Assembly: GCF_023544465.1 (NCBI RefSeq)
Contig: NZ_JALPVL010000008.1
Coordinates: 464,822-528,821 of the forward strand
DNA: 64,000 nucleotides
Source: Paractinoplanes maris
Lineage (GTDB): Bacteria > Actinomycetota > Actinomycetes > Mycobacteriales > Micromonosporaceae
Reading direction: 5' to 3'
Shown here: positions 25,314 through 32,144 of the stretch, piece after piece
How positions within the stretch are numbered: position 1 is the first letter of the stretch
How the letters are laid out: each line of letters opens with the position of its first letter
Translations under genes and position numbers: made by a program
Notes under the pieces: generated by a model
What the model was told of the DNA's origin: nothing
Databases searched by the model: none
Seen by the model: only the letters and a program-made list of their open reading frames with translations

Positions 25314-25462
25314 TCCAGCCACAGTTCGTCCAGCCGTTGGCCTCGGCAGCTCTCGACAAGTTCCACTCCGGCCGCGCTTGTCCGAGCGACCTCTGCGTTA
25401 CGGCTGTCCACGAACGAACGTAGATCGTCAACGAGGATGACCCGGGGTGCGTTCGTTGCCAT
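25148..25462 (-). pseudogene. truncated cyclic-phosphate-processing receiver (cREC) protein
   Basis: From ATG 25462 the product reads MATNAPRVILVDDLRSFVDS, continues through AGVELVESCRGQRLDELWLD and reaches HDLGEDDTIWPV. This matches my memory of the cREC_REC domain (cyclic-phosphate processing receiver) found near nucleotide-signalling and conflict systems. After about residue 68 the expected second half (strands 4-5 and the HSANP-type segment) is replaced by unrelated basic sequence. That tail overlaps the truncated plus-strand gene. The gene is thus broken, and the breakpoint lies near 25260-25310. Confidence 0.5.
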
Positions 25463-25716
25463 TCCAAGATTCTGCCCAGCGTGTCCAACTGCCATGATCC
25501 GATGCACTGATTTGCCGCCATGCGCGCCCCGGCGGGCTGTCGCTGACGTACTCGGTAGGCTCAGAGTCACAGCCGTGACCAGCAGAATCCAACGACCGAC
25601 GGCGTCGTCACCATGGAAGTCGTGGGCGAGGTCTACGAGACTGACCGCTTTGTGCTGCGGTGGTCGCGAGGTCGGCGGCGCGATCCTGCGGGCGCCGACT
25701 CGCCGTCCAGCGGGGG
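25463..25716. other. 254-bp gap of degenerate sequence
   Basis: No convincing gene. Short open frames exist on both strands (for example MEVVGEVYETDRFVLRW from 25614 on plus) but none has a recognisable domain. This is the right end of the decaying segment. Confidence 0.4.
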
Positions 25717-26160
25717 TCAGCCGGCTTCGTAGTGGCGCAGGCGGACTGGGCGCCCGTCCGGCCCAGTCCAGTCGGCCTGCGAGACGTGCGTGAACCGCCA
25801 GCCGGTGGCCTCGTAGAACGCGATCGCGGCCGAGCGTTGCTCGTCGACGACGTTCAGTGTGAGTCCGCATCCGCGCTCGGCTGCCCAGCCCCGGGCCTGA
25901 TCGATCAGGAGCCGGCCGACGTCCCCGCGACGGGCCGCGGGCACCACGAACAAGCGGCAGAGCTCGGCCGGATCCCCGTCCCGCACAGCGACATGGCCGA
26001 CGATGCTGGCACTCTCGGCGACCCAGGCCGCGTCCACTGTGGCCAGCCACGCTCGCGGGTCGGGCGGCCACGTCATCGGGTACGCGTCGGCCTCGTGCAC
26101 CACCCGCAGGGCCTCGACACAGCGGTCCAGATCGTCATCACGGCGGGGGCGGACGATCAC
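25717..26160 (-). CDS. GNAT N-acetyltransferase
   Basis: The 147-residue protein has the GNAT fold that transfers acetyl from acetyl-CoA to an amine. It shows a VRPRRDDDLDRCVEALRVVH start, ELCRLFVVPAARRGDVGRLL (strand 4 and the CoA pyrophosphate loop RRGDVG), and AIAFYEATGWRFTHV near the end. The GTG at 26160 overlaps the TGA of the GrpB gene (GTGA), so it is the last gene of a four-gene overlapping operon. The substrate is unknown. Confidence 0.88.
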   Translation of the reverse strand: MIVRPRRDDDLDRCVEALRVVHEADAYPMTWPPDPRAWLATVDAAWVAESASIVGHVAVRDGDPAELCRLFVVPAARRGDVGRLLIDQARGWAAERGCGLTLNVVDEQRSAAIAFYEATGWRFTHVSQADWTGPDGRPVRLRHYEAG

Positions 26161-26657
26161 GACAGGCGGTTGATGAACGAGGCCTTGCCCGCCCGGTAGC
26201 GCGGGCGGTCCCGGTCGTCGTCCGCGGCCAGGGCCTGTTTGAGGCGGGCGTAGTCGGCGGCGTCCCCGGGATGGGTCCGCAGGTGGTCGCGGAACGCCAG
26301 GAGCCGGGGCCACTGGTCCGAGGCGTTCTCATAGATGTGCAGGTGGTGGGTGCGCCAGGCCGGCCCGGGGAAGCAGAACGACCACTTGCGGGCCTCGGCG
26401 TCGCCCGGCTCGGGGGCGTGCGCCCAGCCGATCGCGGTCATCGTCTGCTCGATGCCACCCGCGTCGTAGGAGTCGATGCGGGCCAGCATGTCGATGATCG
26501 GCTTGGCCGCCAGACCGGGGACGGCGGTGCTGCCGATGTGCTCGACCGGGCCGGTCAGCCACGGGAGCAGGGCCGGCTCGATCCGGACGCGCTGCTGCTT
26601 GAAGGCGTCGGGCCAGCTCACGTCGTACGGAAGGATTTTGATCGGATCCTGTCTCAT
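26157..26657 (-). CDS. GrpB/UPF0157 family protein (nucleotidyltransferase fold)
   Basis: The 166-residue protein has the GrpB signature VEHIGSTAVPGLAAKPIIDM (about 38-57), in which the GS and acidic positions correspond to a minimal nucleotidyltransferase site. HHLHIYE and FRDHLRTHP follow, as in other UPF0157 proteins. Function is not established for the family. The ATG overlaps the stop of the PPOX gene (ATGA). Confidence 0.88.
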   Translation of the reverse strand: MRQDPIKILPYDVSWPDAFKQQRVRIEPALLPWLTGPVEHIGSTAVPGLAAKPIIDMLARIDSYDAGGIEQTMTAIGWAHAPEPGDAEARKWSFCFPGPAWRTHHLHIYENASDQWPRLLAFRDHLRTHPGDAADYARLKQALAADDDRDRPRYRAGKASFINRLS

Positions 26658-27160
26658 GGGCGCCTCCAGAACTGGCGGGCGGCGAAGCCCTCGCGGCGCA
26701 GCCAGTGTTCGGTGTAGACGATGCGGTCGGGTTCGAGGACGACCAGGGTGTCGCGGGGTGGCTCGGTGACGGATCGGCCCTGCTCGGCGTGCTCGTTCTC
26801 CCAGCGGAAGGCCGCCCAGTAGCGCGCCCGATCGGGATCGTCGCGGGACAGCACGCGGGCCCGGCCGAACAGTTGCGCGCCGCGGCTGCTGGCCAGCCCG
26901 ACCAGCGGCGCGAAGACGCCCACCGAGACGCGCGGGTCGGCTCCGATGTTGCGAACCTTGGGCGAGCGCGGCGACGCGGTGAACATGACCGCGAAGCCCA
27001 GCGAGTAATAGCGCACCGGCGTGGCCAGCGGTCCGTCGTCGCCGGCGGTGGCCAGCACACACATGTTCTGCGCGGAGAGCAGGTTGAGGATGCGCTCCTC
27101 GAGCCGTTCCCGGGGCAGACGGGCGGCCGGCATGGGCTCGGCGAGCCAGGGATTCGTCAT
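26654..27160 (-). CDS. pyridoxamine 5'-phosphate oxidase-like split-barrel protein
   Basis: The 168-residue protein has a helical start, then LNLLSAQNMCVLATAGDDGP, TPVRYYSLGFAVMFTA and SPKVRNIGADPRVSVGVFAP, the strand pattern of PPOX/FMN- or F420-binding split barrels. The C-terminus carries EPDRIVYTEHWLRREGF. It may bind FMN, F420 or haem; the sequence does not decide. Start and stop overlap the neighbouring genes by ATGA on both sides. Confidence 0.82.
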   Translation of the reverse strand: MTNPWLAEPMPAARLPRERLEERILNLLSAQNMCVLATAGDDGPLATPVRYYSLGFAVMFTASPRSPKVRNIGADPRVSVGVFAPLVGLASSRGAQLFGRARVLSRDDPDRARYWAAFRWENEHAEQGRSVTEPPRDTLVVLEPDRIVYTEHWLRREGFAARQFWRRP

Positions 27161-27711
27161 CAGCCGTGGCGGGTGGTGTCGACGATCAGGTCGGCGCGCT
27201 CGCGGGTGCCGTCGGCGGCGAAGAAAGCCTCCTCCTCGACCATCCACTTGCGCCAGAGCTGCTCCTTGTCGTCGAAGGTGGTGTCCTGGCGCATGCCCCG
27301 GGCCAGGCGCATCGGGGCCGGCGCTTCGACCCAGATCGCGTACGCGATCCGTCCCACCGTCTCGAGCCGGGTGCAGGTCACCCCCTCGAAGATCACGGTG
27401 GGCACCCACGGCTGCGTCTTCCACGCACCGAGCCGGTCGCCGTGCCAGTCCGTCCAGTCCCGTGCCTGAAAGACGGCGTCCTCACCGCGGAGAAGCGGGG
27501 TCAGCACCTGGGCGTCGAAGCGCGGCCACCACCCGGCGAAGTCGCCCCACGAGACGAAGTCGTCGATCTCGATGATCGGCGCACCCACAGCCTCGGCCAG
27601 CTCGCCCGCGAGGTGGCTCTTGCCCGAGCCGCTGGGGCCGTCGACACCGACGATGCGCATGCCGCCGACCGGCTGGCAGGAGGCGATTCGCTCGACCATC
27701 GCGGCATCCAC
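27160..27711 (-). CDS. P-loop kinase, uridine kinase-like
   Basis: The 183-residue P-loop NTPase has Walker A GPSGSGKS (25-32), a second acidic motif IIEIDDF (metal/substrate), and a lid-like Arg segment (RLARGMRQDTTFD). It resembles uridine kinase/AAA-type small-molecule kinases of actinobacteria. The phosphate acceptor is unknown. It is the first gene of an operon with PPOX, GrpB and GNAT, joined by 4-bp overlaps, so these four likely act in one process, possibly modification or clearance of a nucleoside-like compound (inference). Confidence 0.82.
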   Translation of the reverse strand: MDAAMVERIASCQPVGGMRIVGVDGPSGSGKSHLAGELAEAVGAPIIEIDDFVSWGDFAGWWPRFDAQVLTPLLRGEDAVFQARDWTDWHGDRLGAWKTQPWVPTVIFEGVTCTRLETVGRIAYAIWVEAPAPMRLARGMRQDTTFDDKEQLWRKWMVEEEAFFAADGTRERADLIVDTTRHG

Positions 27712-27720
27712 GGACGCAGC

Positions 27721-27990
27721 CTAGCGAGTGCGCGGCCGAGGATGCCGGTCCGGTCCCAGGGTCAGCGGTACAGGTGGATGTCGCGGTGACGTATCCGCCG
27801 ACCGACCGCTTCCACCGCTCGCAGTGACCCGGTTGACAGCGATCCTCTGATCGAGAGCGGCCGCCAGGGCCTCGATCTGGCCGGCCAGGCTGACAGCCTC
27901 GGGCCCGGTGAGGTCGAGCGTCGATCCGCGCAGGGCGGGATCCGTGAGCGTGTGGAAGCGGGCCCAGCCAGCGCCCGCGGGGCGACTCAT
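27721..27990 (-). CDS. unknown 89-residue protein coupled to a response regulator
   Basis: The family is not recognised. The first 50 residues are helical and protein-like (LDLTGPEAVSLAGQIEALAA), while the last 30 are Pro/Arg-rich. The ATG overlaps the TGA of the response regulator gene (ATGA). That translational coupling is the main support. The end lies 9 bp from the kinase gene start. Confidence 0.4.
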   Translation of the reverse strand: MSRPAGAGWARFHTLTDPALRGSTLDLTGPEAVSLAGQIEALAAALDQRIAVNRVTASGGSGRSADTSPRHPPVPLTLGPDRHPRPRTR

Positions 27991-28634
27991 CGGGGCAGGC
28001 CGGCCCGGATGGCCAGGATGGCCGCTCGTACGCGATCCCGGCTGCCCGTCTTGGCCAGCACGTTGGCGACGTGGGTCTTGACCGTGCTCATGGAAAGGTG
28101 GAGATGCTGGGCGATCTCGTCGTTGTTGAGCCCGGAGCCGATCAGGGTGAGGACGTCCGTCTCCCGGGCGGTCAGCCGGAAGGACGTCAGCTCGACAGGC
28201 GTCGCCGGACCGGTCGAGCGAACCCGGTCGAGCACCAAGCCGGTCACCTCGGCCGACAGGATCGCCTCGCCGGCCGCGACGGCCCGCACCGCGGCGATCA
28301 GCTCGCGGGCGCTGCTGCGCTTGAGCAGGAATCCGCGCGCCCCGGAGGCGATGGCGTCCAGGACGTACGTGTCGTCGTCGAAGGTGGTGACGATGAGGAC
28401 GGCCGGGGCGTGCGGGATCCCGGCCAGTTCACGAGTGGCCTGGAGGCCGTCGAGGACCGGCATGCGGATGTCGACCAGGGCGAGGTCGATGCGGGGGTCC
28501 CGGTGGACGGCGTCGAGGAGCTGCCGCCCGTCGGCCACCTCGGCCGCGACCTCGATGTCCGGCTGGGAGCGCAGGATCAGGCTGAAGCCGTCGCGGACCA
28601 GCTCCTGATCGTCGGCGATGGCCACCCGGATCAC
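27987..28634 (-). CDS. NarL/LuxR-family response regulator
   Basis: The 215-residue protein has an intact receiver (IADDQ at 6-10, phospho-acceptor Asp55 in LALVDIRMP, Thr in VTTFDDD, Lys in FLLKRSS) and a C-terminal LuxR domain (LTARETDVLTLIGSGLNNDE, then VKTHVANVLAKTGSRDR). The GTG at 28634 overlaps the kinase stop (GTGA), so kinase and regulator form a coupled pair. Targets may include the divergent CDP-alcohol transferase operon, but no binding site is evident. Confidence 0.92.
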   Translation of the reverse strand: MIRVAIADDQELVRDGFSLILRSQPDIEVAAEVADGRQLLDAVHRDPRIDLALVDIRMPVLDGLQATRELAGIPHAPAVLIVTTFDDDTYVLDAIASGARGFLLKRSSARELIAAVRAVAAGEAILSAEVTGLVLDRVRSTGPATPVELTSFRLTARETDVLTLIGSGLNNDEIAQHLHLSMSTVKTHVANVLAKTGSRDRVRAAILAIRAGLPR

Positions 28635-29734
28635 GGTGGTGCCACCGGCAGATCGACTTCGAGCCGGGTGCCGCCGCCGGGCCGCTCGTTCAGGCGCCAG
28701 CTGCCGCCGAGCGAGCTCACGCGTTCCGCGATGCCGAGCAGACCGGAGCCGCGGGCCGGCGCCCGGGGCGGGCCGATGCCGTCGTCGCTCACCCGCAGTC
28801 GGGCGAGGGTGCCCGCACGCACCAGTTCCACCCAGGCCGACGTGGCTCCGGCGTGCCGGGCGACATTGGTCAGGGCCTCCTGGGTGATCCGGTAGGCGGC
28901 CAGCGCGCCGGCCTCGCTGAGACCCGGCTCGGCGTCGACGTGGACGTGCACCGTGACGCCCGACTGGCGGAGTGGCTGGGCGAGCAGCTCGTCGATGTCG
29001 GACAACCGGGGCGGTTGGCTCACCGTGATCTCGGCGCCCGGGTCCCGCAGGTGCACAACGAGCGTGTCCAGGTCGCGTAGGGCGGTGCGGCCACTGTCGG
29101 CGATCCGCTGCAGCGCGGCGGCCGGGTCGGGGCCGAGCTGGCCGGCCTCGGCCTGGACGACCATCGCCGTGACGTGATGGCCGACCACGTCGTGCAGTTC
29201 GCGAGCCAGGTTGGTGCGCTGCTCGAGCCACGCCGTGTGACCGCGCAGCGCGGCCGCTTCCCGGGTGACGGCGGAGGCCCGCGACCAGGTTCGCAACAGC
29301 GCCGCCAGGAGGTAGCCCACGCCGACGAAGACGAACAGCTGCTCGTACGGGCCCCGCTGCTGCGACAACGCCAGGGTGAAGCCACCGGCGGCGCCGGCCA
29401 GCCCGGCCACCCACCCCAGCCAGGGCCGCCGGGCCCGGTCGTGACCGGTCGACAGAAAGACGAGGGCGGCCGCCGCCAGGCCCAGCTGAGCCGACTCGTT
29501 GGTGCTCACGCAGGCCACGAACGCGGCGCCGGCGGCGAACACGAGAGCCCGGTAGCGAGGCAGCATCACGGCCACGACCCCGGCCGGCACCACGAGCCAC
29601 AGCCAGCCGGCCGGCACGGACACGCCCCCGTCGACGGTGGCGACGACCACGACGACGATCAGGCCGGCCGCCGCGTCGGCGATCTGGCGCACGCGCTCCG
29701 GGGCGCGTGACCCTCCCAGGACTGTGGTGACCAC
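28631..29734 (-). CDS. HisKA_3-type sensor histidine kinase
   Basis: The 367-residue kinase has four or five N-terminal transmembrane helices (about 15-150) and almost no extracytoplasmic loops. These are followed by the HisKA_3 dimerisation motif LARELHDVVGHHVTAM (phospho-acceptor His181) and a GHKL ATPase with the N-box QEALTNVARHA, G1 DDGIG and G2 SGLLGI. It likely senses a signal in or at the membrane and phosphorylates the coupled NarL-type regulator. The GTG at 29734 begins VVTTVLGGS; the frame upstream is open but overlaps the divergent promoter region. Confidence 0.88.
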   Translation of the reverse strand: MVTTVLGGSRAPERVRQIADAAAGLIVVVVVATVDGGVSVPAGWLWLVVPAGVVAVMLPRYRALVFAAGAAFVACVSTNESAQLGLAAAALVFLSTGHDRARRPWLGWVAGLAGAAGGFTLALSQQRGPYEQLFVFVGVGYLLAALLRTWSRASAVTREAAALRGHTAWLEQRTNLARELHDVVGHHVTAMVVQAEAGQLGPDPAAALQRIADSGRTALRDLDTLVVHLRDPGAEITVSQPPRLSDIDELLAQPLRQSGVTVHVHVDAEPGLSEAGALAAYRITQEALTNVARHAGATSAWVELVRAGTLARLRVSDDGIGPPRAPARGSGLLGIAERVSSLGGSWRLNERPGGGTRLEVDLPVAPP

Positions 29735-29874
29735 CCGGTCAGTCTCGGTGATCGGCGTGCTCCCCGGCCAGGTCCCCGGGTACCGGATGGCCCGGCACCG
29801 CCGTACCGTGGTCCCGGGCCGGACGGCACCGCGGCACGTTCCGCCCCGGCGGCCGGCCACGCGACCGTGCAGGC

Positions 29875-30468
29875 ATGACTCTTGCCGACTCCCGCGCCGC
29901 AGTCCGGGCCGGTCCGTTCCGCACCGCCGCCAACGGCATCACCGTCATCCGTACGCTGGCCGCCGTCTCCCTCGGCGTCGCCGCCGTGGTCTCCGGCTCG
30001 ATGACCCTGCTCGTCGTGGCCTACGGCATCTATTGGCTCGGCGACATGCTCGACGGACTGGCCGCCCGGCTGCTCCACCAGGAGACCCGGGCGGGCGCTG
30101 TCCTCGACATCGTGAGCGACCGCGCGTGCACCGCCGTGCTCTGCGTGGGCCTGGTCGTGCTGGTGCCCGACGTCGCGGTCGTGGCGCTGGTCTTCCTGCC
30201 CTCGTTCATGGTGCTGGACACCATGCTCTCGCTGGCGTTCCTGTGCTGGCCGCTGCTCAGCCCCAACCACTTCCACGTCGTCGACCGGCGGGTGTGGACC
30301 CTGAACTGGTCGGTGCCGGCGAAGGCGGCCAACACTGCCGGGGTCATCGGCGCCGTCGCCCTCGGGCAGTTCCGGCTGGCGCTGGTGGTCGCGCTCGCCG
30401 TCCTCGGGGTCAAGCTCTGGTCGGCCGTGGCGGTGGCCGGACTGCTCGACCGGGACGGCCGGACGTGA
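29875..30468 (+). CDS. CDP-alcohol phosphatidyltransferase
   Basis: The 197-residue integral membrane enzyme moves a phospholipid moiety from CDP-diacylglycerol or a CDP-alcohol onto an acceptor alcohol. The full catalytic motif is visible: D57-x2-D60-G-x2-A-R65-x8-G74-x3-D78-x3-D82. About six hydrophobic helices surround it. The acceptor is unknown (glycerol phosphate, inositol phosphate or another). It is divergent from the two-component system and overlaps the following membrane gene by GTGA. Confidence 0.9.
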   Translation: MTLADSRAAVRAGPFRTAANGITVIRTLAAVSLGVAAVVSGSMTLLVVAYGIYWLGDMLDGLAARLLHQETRAGAVLDIVSDRACTAVLCVGLVVLVPDVAVVALVFLPSFMVLDTMLSLAFLCWPLLSPNHFHVVDRRVWTLNWSVPAKAANTAGVIGAVALGQFRLALVVALAVLGVKLWSAVAVAGLLDRDGRT

Positions 30469-30935
30469 CCGGCCTGGTCGAGGCGTTGACAACCTTGGGG
30501 TACGGGTTCGCTTCCGCGCTCGTGCCGGTCGTCAACGCCGAGGCGTACGCGGTGGTGGCCGGCCACCGCACCGGCCACCTCGTGATCCTCGTCGTCGTTC
30601 TGGCGTTCGGCCAGACCGCCGGCAAACTGGTCCTGTTCGAAGCCGCGCGGCACGGGACGGGACGCTTGACCCGGAGGCTGACGCGCCGGAGCCGTACGGG
30701 CCGCGCGCAGGCCCGGGCCGCCCGGTGGACCGAGCCGATGCAGCGCTGGCTCTCCCGCCGCCGCACCGGCCTGCCGACCGTGTTCCTCTCGGCCGCGGTC
30801 GGACTCCCACCGCTGGCCCTGGTCAGCCTGGCCGCCGGCGCGGCGAACCTGCGCGCCCCGGAGTTCGCCCTCGTCTGCTTCGCCGGCCGCCTGCTCCGAT
30901 TCGCCGCCCTGGTCCTGCCGGCCGCACTCCTCTGA
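30465..30935 (+). CDS. small membrane protein, DedA/VTT-like
   Basis: The 156-residue protein has three or four hydrophobic segments. A FASALVPVVNAEAYAVVAGH loop near the start and a GLPPLALVSLAAGAANLRAP segment resemble YqaA-type SNARE-associated (VTT) proteins. A strongly basic loop (RLTRRLTRRSRTGRAQ) separates them. VTT proteins act as lipid scramblases or carriers in other organisms; coupling with a CDP-alcohol transferase would fit phospholipid handling, which is inference. Start GTG overlaps the previous stop. Confidence 0.65.
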   Translation: MTGLVEALTTLGYGFASALVPVVNAEAYAVVAGHRTGHLVILVVVLAFGQTAGKLVLFEAARHGTGRLTRRLTRRSRTGRAQARAARWTEPMQRWLSRRRTGLPTVFLSAAVGLPPLALVSLAAGAANLRAPEFALVCFAGRLLRFAALVLPAALL

Positions 30936-31003
30936 CGCCTCGCGGCCGGGCTCCGCGACCGCGCGTGAGGACCTCGCAGCTGCGCGCCTCCGGCGGCTTG
31001 GGA

Positions 31004-31026
31004 ATGTCGTACCCGTCGATTAGAAT
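31004..31026 (+). promoter_or_regulatory. candidate PafBC (RecA-independent DNA damage) promoter
   Basis: ATGTCGTAC (31004-31012), an 8-base spacer, and TAGAAT (31021-31026) resemble the actinobacterial RecA-NDp pattern (TTGTCRGTG-N8-TAnnnT), with the TGTC core, spacing and -10 element kept. It lies 87 bp before the next start codon. The tail GTATGTACGA adds a partial LexA-box look, but no full SOS box is present. Confidence 0.45.
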
Positions 31027-31112
31027 GTATGTACGAAAAGGGCCTGTGAGCTGCTGATCTTTGGCGTTATCGGTGTGCCGAATGTCAGTTTTGGGCCAGT
31101 TAGGAGATCGAC

Positions 31113-31784
31113 GTGACCGCGCCCGTTCGGACTGTCCCCTCGACCAACCCCGTGCCCGTCATCCCGCCCTACGCGACCATGCTCGGCTTCACCCGTTACG
31201 TGACCCGCACCGGCCCGGCCAAGGCCACGTTCGTCGGCGGTCTGCGCAAGGCTCGCGAGCGGCGGTCCGGGTTCAACCCGCACGGCCAGCTCGTCAAGGC
31301 GCTCAAGGCCGACATCGCCTTCCGCACCGGCGGCAGCTATCTGTCCGGCGTGGTCGGCCTGGTCAAGGAGAGGTGGAAGCCGCTCTACGAGTCGGTCAGC
31401 GCCGGCGCCAAGACCTACCTGGATTCCCTCGGTGACCCCGATCAGGTGGGGCTGGCGCAGACGCGTGACGCGCTCGCCTCGGTGGGGCCGCTGGTCGTCA
31501 AGGTCAACCCCCACTTCGGACTGCGCTACGAGGACGGTCGCCGCGAGGCCGTCCGGCTGCACTTCGACGAGCTGCCGCCCACCCCCGAGGCCACCACCGC
31601 GATGCTGCACCTGATGGCCCGCCACATGGATCAGATCCTGCCCAACGCCGAGCCGGTGCTGGTCGACCTGCGCCGCGGCCAGGTCCACCGCCTCGACCCG
31701 TCGGCCAAGCCCACCGACATCGAGACCTGGCTGGCCGGTGAGGCGGCCGCCTTCACCGCCATGTGGAGCACCACCGCTGCCTGA
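31113..31784 (+). CDS. unknown 223-residue protein, possibly DNA-damage inducible
   Basis: I do not recognise the family. The protein is soluble, with a basic, flexible N-terminal third (KATFVGGLRKARERRSGFN), a helical middle (GLVKERWKPLYESVSAGAKT), and a beta-like C-terminal half (GPLVVKVNPHFGLRYEDGRR, EPVLVDLRRGQVHRL). The GTG at 31113 follows TTAGGAG at good spacing. The upstream region has a promoter resembling PafBC-controlled sites, and a strong hairpin follows the stop, so it is a monocistronic, regulated gene. Confidence 0.65.
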   Translation: MTAPVRTVPSTNPVPVIPPYATMLGFTRYVTRTGPAKATFVGGLRKARERRSGFNPHGQLVKALKADIAFRTGGSYLSGVVGLVKERWKPLYESVSAGAKTYLDSLGDPDQVGLAQTRDALASVGPLVVKVNPHFGLRYEDGRREAVRLHFDELPPTPEATTAMLHLMARHMDQILPNAEPVLVDLRRGQVHRLDPSAKPTDIETWLAGEAAAFTAMWSTTAA

Positions 31785-31798
31785 CCCCACCCCGATCC

Positions 31799-31843
31799 GC
31801 GACCGCCCCGGCCTCGACCGCCCATGTCAGCCGGGGCGGTCGC
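31799..31843 (+). terminator. hairpin after the 223-residue gene
   Basis: A perfect 14-bp GC-rich stem (31799-31812 with 31830-31843) encloses a 17-base loop, 15 bp after the stop codon. Confidence 0.8.
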
Positions 31844-32144
31844 CCCTGCCCGTGCCGCTAAGGCAGCGCCCACGCCCGCCTGCGCCTGCCCGCCCGCCTG
31901 TCCGCGCCAATCCGCGCCGCGCCAATCCGCGCCGCGCCAATCCGCGCCGCGCCTGCCGGCCTGCCCGCGCGGCGCCTGTCCGCGTCGCGCCTGTCCGCGC
32001 CGGCCCGCGCGCCCCCGCCCGCGCCGCGCTTGCCCACGCCGGCCTGCCCGCGCTGGCGACTTGTGGAAGCCTCCAGCCAGGGGCAGTGTCCAACTGTCGG
32101 AAATGGGAGAACTTCGGGTGCGCGGGCGCCGGGAGGATGGCGGC
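31844..32144. other. 301-bp low-complexity region before aroA
   Basis: Between the hairpin and the aroA start the DNA is extremely C-rich on the plus strand and built of short repeats of CGCGCC/CGCGCT type. Both strands are open in several frames only because of composition. Apart from the 15-bp tandem repeat I see no gene; the last 60 bp would hold the aroA promoter. Confidence 0.6.
31903..31947. repeat. three tandem 15-bp repeats
   Basis: CGCGCCAATCCGCGC occurs three times head to tail (31903-31917, 31918-31932, 31933-31947) without mismatch, then degenerates. The flanks carry looser versions of the same pattern. Confidence 0.9.

Noticed and set aside
31020..31790. 256-codon minus-strand frame opposite the 223-residue gene
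   Set aside because: It is a compositional shadow; the plus-strand gene has a ribosome site, promoter and terminator.
31903..31947. CRISPR-like repeat array
   Set aside because: The units are 15 bp and contiguous without spacers; this is a simple tandem repeat.
31824..32144. N-terminal extension of AroA through the Cys/Pro/Arg-rich repeats
   Set aside because: The frame is open but encodes a low-complexity stretch absent from AroA proteins; GTG 32145 with GGGAGG gives the normal start.
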